The notes: generated by a model from the sequence alone, not told the origin. Shown: positions 43,479 through 52,870, counted from the first letter of the stretch. The stretch: DNA of 64,000 nt from Halorubrum sp. CBA1229 (GCF_003721435.2 NZ_CP054585.1:186001-250000), one strand, 5' to 3'. Numbers and translations: made by a program.

Positions 43479-45364
43479 AACACGTCCGACAGGCGCTCCG
43501 CTGCCTTCTTGAATCCCTCACCACGGCGCTCGTGACCTCGCCAGATCTCTGTGATGATCGGGCCATCGAAATCCTCAAACACTGGGGCGATACGCTCGAA
43601 GTCGATTTCCCCGTCTCCGATCTGGAGTCCTTCCCCGTCAACACCTGCAGCGTCGGCTACGTGTAGATAGTCGACGTACGGTCGAAGGGTCTTCGCGTGT
43701 TCTCTCAGATCCTCGCCACTGTAGTTACACCATAGTTTTGCGTGCGACGTGTCGTAACAGATCCGCTGACCTGTCCGCTCACAATACGCCGCGATCTCCT
43801 CGGCGTCCATGAAATTGTTGTGGTACTGCTGCCCGCCGTAAATCCACGGCAGTGGCGGCATATTCTCCAGAAGCAAATTTACTCCCTCGTCATCTAACTC
43901 TGACATGCTGCGTTCAAGCATGTCGTTCATCTCTTCAGTGGCTTCCAACTCCATGTGGTCGACAGTTATTCCACCAGGATGGATGATTATGTACGGCTCG
44001 TGGTCGATATCGAAGTGAGGTTTTACGACATTCCTAACTATATCGATGACCTCTTGTATGATTTCGACCGCCTCGCGTCTAGTCTCTTCTGTCCGTGCAC
44101 TTAGATCAACGAGATCGTGTCCCTTTTGTTCAGGTGCGTGGATACCGAGTCGCTTGTTGATAGTCTGTCCCTCAAGCGCATTCGCGATATCCGCTTCCAT
44201 ATCAGCCCCGTTAATACGGAACTCGTACACGTCGGGATCTCCCCAGTCGTGTTCGATGATGTCAGAAAAGCGTACGACAACCCCCCAGTTTTCGAGGTCT
44301 GTCTCGTACTCGTCGTAATCGTCTTCTCTTACGTCCTCCCACTGGATAAGCTGGTCTTCCTGGATATCTCGCACCGCTCGGGAGCCAACGACTTCATACA
44401 GGTGTTGTGGAGAGATTCCCTTCGCCGGACTCTTTGCGGTTACTTGTTCACGAGAAATGGTCTCTCCAGACGATATCGGTGCTTCCGAAGCTAGGCTCTT
44501 ACCCAGTGCTACACGATTGTTGTACTCGCCTCGTGTCATGTATCGTGCGCTGCTACCCATGCTCTCCTCGACATTTCTGATGTCCCGAACGAGTTTCTTG
44601 AGGCCCGTTGGCTCTAAGCTGGCGGCGTGGTCCGGGCCTTCCAGCGTTCGATCTAATGTGAAATGCCGCTCCACGAAGCAGGCGCCCATTGCAGCTGCAG
44701 CCTCAGTGATTGCGATCCCCCGTTCGTGTCCGGAATACCCAACCGGTACATCGTATGCATTCATCAACTCTTCCATGAACCGAAGATTCAGGTTATGGAA
44801 GGGGGCAGGGTATGTACTCCGGCAATGGAGAAGACCGAACTCTACATTATGTTCGTTCAAGAACGAAATTGTCTGCTGAATTTCCTGTTTGTCCGCCATC
44901 CCAGTAGAGACCAGAATTGGTTTACCCGTCTCAATAACCCGTTCAAGAAGCACAAAATTTGTCAGATCAGGTGAACCAATTTTATAGAATGGGATGTCGA
45001 GAGTTTCGAGAAAATCAACGCTCTCAGAATCCCAGGGAGAGCAAAGAAATTGAATATCGGATTTCTCGCAGTAACGTGCTAGCTCCCGAAACTGCCCGTC
45101 TCGGAGAGAGACGCGCTTAAGATTGGATACAGTATACTCAATCCCCATCTCTGCCACAGAGGGATCATCAACAATATCATTAATATATGTCTTTTCCAGT
45201 TTTCGCTTTTGGAATTTTACCGCATCTGCATCTGCTTCCACTGCAACATCCACAAGCTCCTTCGCTGTTTGTAGACTGCCATTATGATTGATTCCTGCTT
45301 CTGCAATGATGTATGTTGGATCGTTTGGACCCGCTTTCCGATCACCGAGTTGGATGTCCGTCAT
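43475..45364 (-). CDS. neuB: NeuB-type nonulosonate synthase fused to a xylose-isomerase-like TIM barrel
   Basis: A 629-residue fusion. Residues 1-270 are a NeuB barrel: IIAEAGINHNGSLQTAKEL, AVKFQKRK, FLCSPWDSESVDFL, YKIGSPDLTN, LVSTGMAD, VGYSGHERGI, and FVERHFTLDR. Residues 285-345 are the antifreeze-like SAF domain (SGETISREQVTAKSP, VGSRAV). Residues 350-629 form a second barrel of the xylose-isomerase/AP-endonuclease type: LGIHAPEQKG, YIIIHPGGI, LLLENMPP, RICYDTSHAKLW, YLHVADAAG and ITEIW. NeuB alone is about 340 residues. NeuB condenses phosphoenolpyruvate with a hexosamine. The second barrel could supply an epimerised or isomerised precursor; this is inferred. Confidence 0.9.
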   Translation of the reverse strand: MTDIQLGDRKAGPNDPTYIIAEAGINHNGSLQTAKELVDVAVEADADAVKFQKRKLEKTYINDIVDDPSVAEMGIEYTVSNLKRVSLRDGQFRELARYCEKSDIQFLCSPWDSESVDFLETLDIPFYKIGSPDLTNFVLLERVIETGKPILVSTGMADKQEIQQTISFLNEHNVEFGLLHCRSTYPAPFHNLNLRFMEELMNAYDVPVGYSGHERGIAITEAAAAMGACFVERHFTLDRTLEGPDHAASLEPTGLKKLVRDIRNVEESMGSSARYMTRGEYNNRVALGKSLASEAPISSGETISREQVTAKSPAKGISPQHLYEVVGSRAVRDIQEDQLIQWEDVREDDYDEYETDLENWGVVVRFSDIIEHDWGDPDVYEFRINGADMEADIANALEGQTINKRLGIHAPEQKGHDLVDLSARTEETRREAVEIIQEVIDIVRNVVKPHFDIDHEPYIIIHPGGITVDHMELEATEEMNDMLERSMSELDDEGVNLLLENMPPLPWIYGGQQYHNNFMDAEEIAAYCERTGQRICYDTSHAKLWCNYSGEDLREHAKTLRPYVDYLHVADAAGVDGEGLQIGDGEIDFERIAPVFEDFDGPIITEIWRGHERRGEGFKKAAERLSDVF

Positions 45365-45577
45365 TAGTATGAGTCTTCCACTAGAGCTATAAAAATGCCA
45401 TTCAACTGGCTACGAGCATCGTGTTTAGCACACGTCAATTTTACTCAAACTTGTCATGTGGTATATATATATCCCGGAGAATCTACAACAATAGTCAGGA
45501 TAATTGTCATGTAGAAATTAGAGATGGATGAATAAGAGATTCTCATTCAATGACCGGGTAGAATCTACGAACCAAGT

Positions 45578-47011
45578 TCACGTGAGTCTCTTCTTCAGCA
45601 ACGATACATTGAATGGAAGATTCTCCTCAACAGTCGTACGGAATTCCGGTGAAATAGCCATCAGCACAGTGAAGTACACACCTACACCGGTAACAACGAG
45701 AATAAGTACGACCGATAGTGTTTCGCCGAATAGGAGTCGGCCTACATACACAACCAGTGCCATAACGCCTGCTGCAGAAAGTTGTTTTCCGACCACATCA
45801 ATCGGCACAACAACATCGATAATCCGGCTCGTGTAATAATAACCGAACACGAGTCCGAGCGCAGCAGACGCTGTCGTTGCGGCAGCTGCCCCGTACCAAC
45901 CGTATTGCCAAGTCAATAGAATATTTAAAACAAGATTCACAGCGACAAAGACGCCGTTGATACGGAATGTCAGATCCGGACGATTGACCCCGTCAAGTAC
46001 AGTCAGAAACTGTCCTTGATATCCGTACAGAAGTCGAGCGAATGTCAAGATGAGCAGAATGTAGTATCCGGTCTGGAACCCCGATCCGTATATTGTCAGA
46101 ACGACGTCACCCACGATCGCCGCACCGATTAATCCTGGAATGATGAATAGTCCGGAGTACGCGAGGCTGATTCGAAACAACTCCGCAATTTCGTCGCTTG
46201 CTCCCTCCGCGGAGGATATTTTACTCATCTCAGGAAACAGCGTGCGACTGACCGATGATCCGAAGATAGCGAATAGTGATGCGAGGTTCCACGCGATCTC
46301 GTAAACGGCGATGACGCTGTTTGAGACGAAGACGGCAAGCACGAGCGTGTCCATCGAGAGGAACGTTCGACCTTTCACCGATGCAAGCCACGAGAACTGC
46401 GCATACGAGCGCAGCCGATCGAAGTCCCGACGAGAGGGAAGCGACGGATCGAACGATGCAAAGTACACACCGATAACTACTGCAACAAGAGCACCAACGA
46501 CGTATCCCGCAAACGCTCCGACCACTCCCAGTCCTGATAACACGAGCGCGATCTGGACGACACTCCGGCTAGTCCATTCGATCGGTGAGAGCAAACTCGA
46601 GATGTGAACCAAATGTTGGCCGTCAAGAACAGATTGGATAAAATCAGTTGCGAGTTTGACTGCCAGAAGCAGAATAAGAATTGCAGTCGCGTCAATCTCC
46701 ATGTAAGCGTTCAGATATGGGCGGGCGATCCAGAGACAGATGGCGACAATAGCATACAAAATCAACTGTACGATAGCGCCGGAGACGACGTAGTTCCCGT
46801 CGTCAGCTTCGCTCACGCGCTTTTTGATTGCCGGCGATAGTCCCAGATTCCCCGCGATTGCGACCCACGCCAGTACCGAGAGGACGACGACGTATGCCCC
46901 GTATCGCTCTTGTCCGAGCGTTCGAGTGAGGACAATCGTCGCGACGAACCCCGAGAATGACATGACGATCTTCGACAAGAAGTCGATCATCGAGGTTCGG
47001 CCGTATTTCAT
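45578..47011 (-). CDS. Wzx/AglR-like polysaccharide flippase
   Basis: A 477-residue MOP-superfamily membrane protein with 12-14 helices. The N-terminus KYGRTSMIDFLSKIVMSFSGFVATIVLTRTLG and the LGQERYGAYVVV turn are typical of oligosaccharide flippases, as is the polysaccharide-synthase pattern repeated in the second half. The start is ATG at 47011; a GTG at 47059 is in frame but adds only an unstructured head. AglR in Haloferax is a relative thought to flip dolichyl-phosphate sugars. Here it would move the lipid-linked glycan of this island outward for AglB. Confidence 0.88.
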   Translation of the reverse strand: MKYGRTSMIDFLSKIVMSFSGFVATIVLTRTLGQERYGAYVVVLSVLAWVAIAGNLGLSPAIKKRVSEADDGNYVVSGAIVQLILYAIVAICLWIARPYLNAYMEIDATAILILLLAVKLATDFIQSVLDGQHLVHISSLLSPIEWTSRSVVQIALVLSGLGVVGAFAGYVVGALVAVVIGVYFASFDPSLPSRRDFDRLRSYAQFSWLASVKGRTFLSMDTLVLAVFVSNSVIAVYEIAWNLASLFAIFGSSVSRTLFPEMSKISSAEGASDEIAELFRISLAYSGLFIIPGLIGAAIVGDVVLTIYGSGFQTGYYILLILTFARLLYGYQGQFLTVLDGVNRPDLTFRINGVFVAVNLVLNILLTWQYGWYGAAAATTASAALGLVFGYYYTSRIIDVVVPIDVVGKQLSAAGVMALVVYVGRLLFGETLSVVLILVVTGVGVYFTVLMAISPEFRTTVEENLPFNVSLLKKRLT

Positions 47012-47177
47012 GTACGGATCACAGGGGGGTTCGTCAGTTGCTCGCTTTCGACTGACCACGTATCAATACCGCGCTTTCGCAATCACGGAATACAGTCTGT
47101 ATCCAGGCTCCGAGTGGTATCACAGAATGTCCGGATGGGTAACAAAGTATTTGCAACCCCACCAACACCACCAAGGT

Positions 47178-47945
47178 ATGCAAGCAGTCGTACTCGCCGC
47201 GGGCAAAGGAACACGCCTCCGACCGCTCACCGACGATAAACCGAAGGTCCTCGTCGAAGTCAACGGCACACCGCTGATCGAGGACGTCTTCGACAACCTC
47301 ATCGCCTGCGGTGCGACCGAGCTGGTCGTCGTCGTCGGCTACAAGGCCGAGCAGATCATCGACCGCTACGGCGACGAGTACCGTGACGTGCCGATCACCT
47401 ACGCCCACCAGCGCGAACAGCTCGGCCTGGCCCACGCCATCCTCCAGGCGGAACCGCACGTCGACGGCGACTTCATGCTCATGCTCGGCGACAACGTGTT
47501 CCGCGGGAATCTCTCGGATGTCACCAACCGCCAGCGCGAAGAGCGCGCCGACGCCGCGTTCCTCGTCGAGGAGGTCCCCTATGAGGAGGCCTCCCGCTAC
47601 GGCGTCCTCGACACCAACGAGTACGGGGAGGTCGTCGAGGTCGTCGAGAAGCCCGACGACCCGCCGAGCAACCTCGTGATGACCGGGTTCTACACGTTCA
47701 CGCCCGCGATCTTCCACGCGTGTCACCTCGTGCAGCCCTCCGACCGTGGTGAGTATGAACTCCCAGACGCGATCGATCTGCTCATTCAGTCCGGCCGCAC
47801 CATCGATGCGATCCGACTAAACGGTTGGCGTGTCGACGTGGGGTATCCCGAGGACCGCGATCGCGCCGAGGATCGGTTGGACGAACAGGTTAATGACGAT
47901 ACCGAAGGAGAAGCGGATGGAGATGAAGCCGCCCTCAATAATTGA
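47178..47945 (+). CDS. aglF: AglF-like sugar nucleotidyltransferase
   Basis: A 255-residue nucleotidyltransferase of the glucose-1-phosphate uridylyl/thymidylyltransferase family. MQAVVLAAGKGTRLRPLTDDKPKVLVEV is the complete nucleotide-binding signature, followed by LMLGDNVFRGN (metal-binding Asp), EVVEKPDDPPSN and NGWRVDVGYPED. Its GC content is clearly higher than that of its flanking genes, so it looks like a host-type gene inside the island. AglF makes UDP-glucose for the glycosylation pathway. The longer open frame upstream is not part of it, because the signature starts at 47178. Confidence 0.88.
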   Translation: MQAVVLAAGKGTRLRPLTDDKPKVLVEVNGTPLIEDVFDNLIACGATELVVVVGYKAEQIIDRYGDEYRDVPITYAHQREQLGLAHAILQAEPHVDGDFMLMLGDNVFRGNLSDVTNRQREERADAAFLVEEVPYEEASRYGVLDTNEYGEVVEVVEKPDDPPSNLVMTGFYTFTPAIFHACHLVQPSDRGEYELPDAIDLLIQSGRTIDAIRLNGWRVDVGYPEDRDRAEDRLDEQVNDDTEGEADGDEAALNN

Positions 47946-48139
47946 GTCGGATCGGTAAGGAGGCGCAGTTGCCAGTCGACTTCCTCTACCAATTGTTTGT
48001 ATCGGTTTGATGTCGAGTCGTTCATCTTGTTAATTCACACGGAGTCATCTTCGTCTCGTACGAGATGAATTAATTATTCGATGAACATACTCGGTAACCG
48101 AAGCGGTTTTGCGTTACCACTTTGGAAAGATACTATCAG

Positions 48140-49594
48140 ATGTTACGAGAACTTGAGGACATATTCACAAAATGGAGTATATGTCTGTTGACGATAGGGA
48201 GTATTCTATCAGCTCTCTACATCTTCACAGGGGTTCTACACGGAGTCGTCCAAAAAAAATCAATTTTAATGATCTTCGCTATTAGTGGAGTGCTGCTTAC
48301 TACAAACTTCTACCTCTTCCGTGTACACGCAAACGATCTTGAATTGTATATACACGATATCGCTAGCACGGATCTATGCATAATCCGCAAAAAGAATTTC
48401 ATAGCGATCACGTGGTTGACCCTTATTGCGCTGCCGTTCGGTGTTCTCGTTTTGAAATTCACCGGGATTGCTGATGGGACGAACTTCTACGACTTCGGTG
48501 CGTACTATAATGCTGCCGAACGGGTGATTCACGGTTACCCTCTTTATGACTGGACTTCCTCATACCCGGGCGTTACCGAGCTCCCAGAGTCTCCAGATCG
48601 CTACTTGTACGCACCTCTCGTCTCACTCTTATTTGTGCCATTCGGGTTCTTACCCTTTGAGACCGCTGCGCTCGCTTGGTCAACACTCTCGGTCATGGTC
48701 TATCTTGCTGGAATCACTGCATTCGTTAAAACACTCACCGCCCCACTTTCCCGACGAAAGTGGGTGGTGATTTATACAGCATCTTTGGGATTCGGTCCCT
48801 TCGTAATCACCTTTATCGCTGGGCAAGTAACTGGCATCCTCGCTGGAGTCCTCTGTTTTGCAGCTGCTCGATATCATAATCAAGAGCGAAGAGAGGTGCT
48901 TTCAAGTATCCTGACGACGGTTCCAGTCATGTTCAAAGCATACTATGCACCGGTTGGTGCTCCTCTGCTCCGAGATCGCCGCCGTCTTTTGAGCGCGCTT
49001 GCCGCCGGCACTAGTATTATTTTTATAGGCGTGCTTGTCTTTGGTTTTCAGACAACTATTGAGTATCTCAAAGTACTCGCAGGGGGCAAGGGTTGGGGAT
49101 CTGCTATTGACCCACCAACCATGTGGAATATCAACGATTTCCATCCCTTCTACTACTTAGACAGCACAGGGTATATTATCCGCGTGCTCCTCCTCGTAAC
49201 AATTGCTACGGTTGCGTATCGGGGTCGTCATTATGCGTTCAAATATGTTGATCTTTACGTGTACTCATTCGGGCTGCTTGGAATTGTACTCGGCGCTCCA
49301 GTCATTAGTACATCTGGTCTAATAGTTACTGTCCCGGTTATTCTGTTTCTTTTGCTGACAACAATTCATGACAGACCGGGAGTGTTCGTCGGTACGCTCG
49401 GCGCTACAATCTTAATTCACATCCACCCGTACACGAATGAGTTCTTGTCAAGCATCCTTCTCCCAGCACTTGACGCAGGCAGGTTTGCGGGCGTGATCCT
49501 TCCAGTGGTGCAGCCTGCTGTTTGGGGGGTCTGTCTCCTACTTATCTGTGTGATTTACGAGTACACGCGACGACTCTCAAATGAATCCACTTGA
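48140..49594 (+). CDS. GT87-type (DUF2029) polyprenyl-phosphate-dependent glycosyltransferase
   Basis: A 484-residue membrane protein with about 10-12 helices. The first external loop holds NFYDFGAYYNAAERVIHGYPLYDW, with the acidic residue and ALR-like pattern of GT87 enzymes, then YLYAPLVSLLFVPFGFLP, the diagnostic YxYPP-like loop. GT-C enzymes of this family take mannose or another sugar from a polyprenyl phosphate and add it outside the cell. The start is ATG at 48140, with a TTG at 48122 possible. Low GC content marks it as part of the acquired island. Confidence 0.8.
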   Translation: MLRELEDIFTKWSICLLTIGSILSALYIFTGVLHGVVQKKSILMIFAISGVLLTTNFYLFRVHANDLELYIHDIASTDLCIIRKKNFIAITWLTLIALPFGVLVLKFTGIADGTNFYDFGAYYNAAERVIHGYPLYDWTSSYPGVTELPESPDRYLYAPLVSLLFVPFGFLPFETAALAWSTLSVMVYLAGITAFVKTLTAPLSRRKWVVIYTASLGFGPFVITFIAGQVTGILAGVLCFAAARYHNQERREVLSSILTTVPVMFKAYYAPVGAPLLRDRRRLLSALAAGTSIIFIGVLVFGFQTTIEYLKVLAGGKGWGSAIDPPTMWNINDFHPFYYLDSTGYIIRVLLLVTIATVAYRGRHYAFKYVDLYVYSFGLLGIVLGAPVISTSGLIVTVPVILFLLLTTIHDRPGVFVGTLGATILIHIHPYTNEFLSSILLPALDAGRFAGVILPVVQPAVWGVCLLLICVIYEYTRRLSNEST

Positions 49595-50219
49595 TTTTCA
49601 TAAAACGAAATCTATGTGCTATCGGTAACACTCTCGTCGAAGCCACTACGCAGCATCAACGCGAAAGAGCACATGTTCGATATGGAATTCTCCGGAATCC
49701 TCGTTAAAAATTCCAATACGACGGTGTTTTGTTCTGTTTCAATCTTAAGATAGAGAAAAGATAAATTAGTGAAGATTCACTCGGTCCCCTTCTTCAATCC
49801 TGATCAGTACCTGGAAGTTGTTCATTCAGCTCTGTTGAATCCGCAGACTGCGTGTTGATCGGGTCTGAATACACGTTCATCAAACTTCAGTGGTGACGGA
49901 TTCTCACGAGCGGACTTCGAGGGGATAATTTTGGAGAGCGAAAGGCGGTCCCGACCAGCTATCTGTCGCTGATTCCTGCTCAAACACTGGATGCTAGTCC
50001 GCCGATCCGACCGCAGTCATCGGATTCAACACAGCAGTTCATTCCTTACTCTGCGTGGGCCTTGTTTAGACGGGACACGGCTCTCCCGCTACACTCGTAC
50101 CCAAAAAGACAAAATCGAACTAAGAGGGTTCACAGCCAATCTTACCCTGTAATACAGTCATTAATCAAGATTTTTCAGGAACGTTCAAATAGGGTCTCAG
50201 CTCAGGATAGAGTCATATT
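49595..50219. other. Gene-free region containing a MITE
   Basis: About 620 bases without a convincing gene. The centre is a 209-base MITE described separately. The remaining parts are AT-rich and show nothing recognisable. Confidence 0.55.
49828..50036. mobile_element. 209-bp MITE with about 24-bp imperfect terminal inverted repeats and 8-bp target duplication
   Basis: The left end contains TGTTGAATCCGCAGACTGC (49833-49851). The right end contains the complement of TGTTGAATCCGATGACTGC (50013-50031), 17 of 19 positions matching, and the match continues outward with a shared GCT at both ends. Directly outside are identical 8-base direct repeats GTTCATTC (49820-49827 and 50037-50044), a target-site duplication. 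There is no coding capacity. The parent transposase was not found in the window; the 8-base duplication fits haloarchaeal IS5-type elements. Confidence 0.8.
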
Positions 50220-50666
50220 CTATATGTCCCAAGTAATCAAAGACTCAGCAACATAATTAAGAACCATTCCGACACCAATACCAATAAAATTCGCGACTGC
50301 TGGCCAAAAATCCGCACCATATATCGTTATTGACATTTCCAAAAAGCTAGTTAATAGATACAACGTAGTGAATGAGACTGCAAGGCCTCCAGTTCGAACA
50401 AGATGAGACTTCATCCATCGTTGGAGTACCGCACGCAATTCAGTGCTCCCTTCCGTGGCAAATGTCCATTTATCATTAATACCAAACATTATCGAGATCG
50501 ATACCTCAGCACCGATCGCCTTTGCGAAGAGTGGGCCGATACCAAGTCCAGCAGTTAAGATGGTTACAATAATTGTCTCAATAGTTGCACCAATTGCACC
50601 GACGGAAACAAACTGACCAATTCGCGTTGTATGAATAAGCCGATTAATCTTTGATTCAGTCGTCAT
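50220..50666 (-). CDS. GtrA-like membrane protein
   Basis: A 148-residue protein with four membrane helices: IGQFVSVGAIGATIETIIVTILTAGLGIG (50540-50630), FAKAIGAEVSISIMFGINDKWTF with the GtrA-typical NDKWTF turn, a third helix after HLVRTGGLAVSFTTLYLL, and IGIGVGMVLNYVAESLITW at the end. The ATG at 50666 overlaps the end of the upstream GT2 gene by 11 bases, so the pair is co-translated. GtrA proteins work with polyprenyl-phosphate glucosyltransferases and are thought to flip the lipid-linked sugar. Confidence 0.87.
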   Translation of the reverse strand: MTTESKINRLIHTTRIGQFVSVGAIGATIETIIVTILTAGLGIGPLFAKAIGAEVSISIMFGINDKWTFATEGSTELRAVLQRWMKSHLVRTGGLAVSFTTLYLLTSFLEMSITIYGADFWPAVANFIGIGVGMVLNYVAESLITWDI

Positions 50667-51438
50667 CCCAACCCTTTTCCAATCTATCTGATTTATCGGT
50701 TGTTTCAACACCATGGTATCGTGGGCTTACCGCAATTGCATCTGTCCGTCGCTTAACATCGATTAATGCAGTTGCCAACTCAATAGAAGTGGAGATCGGT
50801 GCTACTGATGAATCTGGATGGTCCTCCCACGTAATCGGAACTTCTGAAATGTTGTAGCCTAGGGACCCAGCAACAGACACAAATTCAAGATCCCACGCAA
50901 ATCCAGGTTCATAACAATGATGCCCTATTGATGACCACGCGTCAGCAGTTACAGCCTTTGCACCGCACTGGTAATCCATACACTGGGTTGGAAGTAGATA
51001 TCGAGCACCTCTCGCAAAGATATCTCCAAGAAATCGCCGCAGGATAGTTTGATGGTTAACAATAATTGAGTCTGGATGGCGCCGGGAACCAATACTTACA
51101 TGAGCGGTAGATTCTAAGATTGGCTGGAGAATACCTTTAAGCGAACTGGCGGGAACTGACCCGTCAGCGTCAGTGAACAGACAAATATCAGTATCTAACG
51201 CATCAAATCCAGCCATAACTGCAGCTCCTTTCCCGCGACGATCCGGTGAGACAGAGATATCAACATCGTATTCTGAGAGTATGTCAACAGATTCTGGAGA
51301 GGGAGAGTCTACCTCAATTCGAATTATTTCTGGAGAGAGGCTTGATTGGATATTCGAGATATAATCTGTTAGTAATGATAGATCTGGCTCATATGCTGGT
51401 ATAACCACTCCAATAGATGTACTCATCTCTGTAGTCAC
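50656..51438 (-). CDS. Dolichyl-phosphate hexosyltransferase (GT2, DPM1/GtrB-like)
   Basis: A 260-residue GT2 enzyme: GVVIPAYEPDLSLLTDYI at the N-terminus, VSPDRRGKGAAVMAGFDAL and DICLFTDADGSVP with the metal-binding DxD near residue 93, then SIGSRRHPDSI and CGAKAVTADAW, the pattern of polyprenyl-phosphate mannosyl/glucosyltransferases. No membrane helices are attached, unlike AglD. The overlapping GtrA gene supplies the membrane part. The product, a dolichyl-phosphate sugar, could be the donor for the GT87 enzyme 1 kb away. Confidence 0.87.
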   Translation of the reverse strand: MTTEMSTSIGVVIPAYEPDLSLLTDYISNIQSSLSPEIIRIEVDSPSPESVDILSEYDVDISVSPDRRGKGAAVMAGFDALDTDICLFTDADGSVPASSLKGILQPILESTAHVSIGSRRHPDSIIVNHQTILRRFLGDIFARGARYLLPTQCMDYQCGAKAVTADAWSSIGHHCYEPGFAWDLEFVSVAGSLGYNISEVPITWEDHPDSSVAPISTSIELATALIDVKRRTDAIAVSPRYHGVETTDKSDRLEKGWDDD

Positions 51439-52299
51439 TTACTTCTCTAGCGTATTGGATGCCACTAAAACGTATTCATATTCAATATTGTGTAGTAATT
51501 CCCGTGAGATAATCATGCACAACTATCATCTAGAATAAAATTAATATTTACAATTGTATTTATATTCGATTGGGTTTCGCCAATATGCTATCAGATATTA
51601 TCATTCTCACTCGATTGTGTCCGATAACAGTGCAGGGATCACCTATGAATAGCACCAATCTCTTCTGGATATATTGCTCTTTTTGCTCGATTTAAATTGC
51701 CCGTACATACTACTCATCTCGATAGTCGACGAGTTTGAGCGAGGAGTGTGACGGATGTATCATCGACATACTACATGAGCTTCCTAAACAACCCGTTCCA
51801 AAACGATTATCTCGAAGACAGAGGTGTCGTGGCCTGCTGCTGGCGTGAGAACCGTCCTGCCGACAAAAGTTAGCGATCACGTGTGATCGCAAAGAGATGC
51901 ACTGAAGTGCGCTAGATCCATCGCTTGTACGCCAACAGGAATGCCTCGCTAGGAATTGCGGTGCCACCACCACAGACTCGACGTTCGAGATAGCCCATCC
52001 GGCGTCCGGTGACGAGGACGTGGCGAGCCCGGATATCGTCGCGGTTGAGCCTGCGCTCGATCGCGGTTCACAGGGGGTACTCGGCGACACCGAGTGTGCA
52101 TCCGATCCCGTTGTGGAGGGTGGGATCCACGAGTTAATTAAAAGACTACAGCGATCGGAGTGAGACGATGAGTACGATGTAGGCGAGCCCGAGACGCGCT
52201 GCCCGACACCGAGCGGTCTCGATCTGTTGGAGGGGAGTATCTGGGCGCCCATGCGAAGCGACACCGACAGCAGTCGCTCAGCTGTCGAGGCGCGGCGCG
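51439..52299. other. Gene-free, degraded region
   Basis: About 860 bases. The left 280 bases are AT-rich and probably include the promoter of the GT2/GtrA pair. From 51760 on the sequence is GC-rich and looks like decayed coding DNA with stops in all frames. One plus-strand frame (51962-52161) runs open but resembles no family I recognise. I see no intact gene. Confidence 0.5.
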
Positions 52300-52399
52300 A
52301 TAAAGAAAGACCGCGAAGGAGTCGGCCCGTGAGAGCCGATGGTTAGCAAGTGTGAAGCGTCGCAGTCGCGTTACTCGTTACGCCGCGTAGCGAGGAGCG
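52300..52399 (-). repeat. Duplicate of the S-layer gene 3' end and terminator, copy A
   Basis: This 100-base stretch matches 53726-53824 almost perfectly over its last 70 bases. It includes the codons for the final residues LLATRRNE and the stop (52371-52373 on the minus strand) plus a decayed copy of the terminator hairpin. It is the stump of a second S-layer-type gene, now joined to the dehydrogenase remnant. Confidence 0.85.
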
Positions 52400-52400
52400 T

Positions 52401-52836
52401 GGATACGATCCGGCGGTCCTCAACGCGGCGGTAGAGGTCAACGATCGATAGCCCGAGCGCCTAGTCGAGCTCCTCGCCGGACACATCGATATCGACGGCG
52501 CCAAGATTGCCGTCCTCGGTCTCACGTTCAATCTCGGCACCGACGACATGCGGAACTCCCGTGCGATCCCGGTGATCGGCGATATCCGAGCGCGGCGCGA
52601 CGGTCGCCGCCTACGATCCGGTCGCGATGAAGAACGCCCCAAACTACGTCGACGGCGTGAAGTACGCTGATTCGGCCGCGGCGGCGCTCGCCGGACGGGT
52701 CGGTCGTCGTCACCGACTGGGACGAGTTCGCCGCCCTCGACGATGAGTTCGACTCGATGGCCGACTCCGTCATCGTCGACGGCTGCGGATCGTCGAGCGG
52801 CGAGACGGGATCACGTACGAGGGACTGACCTGGTAA
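52401..52836 (+). pseudogene. Remnant of UDP-glucose 6-dehydrogenase (AglM-type)
   Basis: Fragments in two frames form the C-terminal part of a UDP-sugar dehydrogenase: YDPAVLNAAVEVNDR, then a TAG in place of the expected Gln codon, PERLVELLAGHID, IAVLGLTFNLGTDDMRNSR, a frameshift, GATVAAYDPVA and [17 protein letters not shown], another shift, and a perfect family ending [11 protein letters not shown] at 52836. The NAD-binding N-terminal half is missing. AglM normally makes UDP-glucuronate for the AglG step. This copy cannot be functional, so another copy must exist elsewhere if the pathway needs it. Confidence 0.85.
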
Positions 52837-52870
52837 CCGCTTTCTCCAACTGTCAGTTCGGTAGTCAGAA

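Noticed and set aside
51962-52161. Short plus-strand open frame (HELIKRLQRSE ending) in the degraded region
   Set aside because: No recognisable family, no clear start or promoter, and it lies in sequence that otherwise looks decayed.
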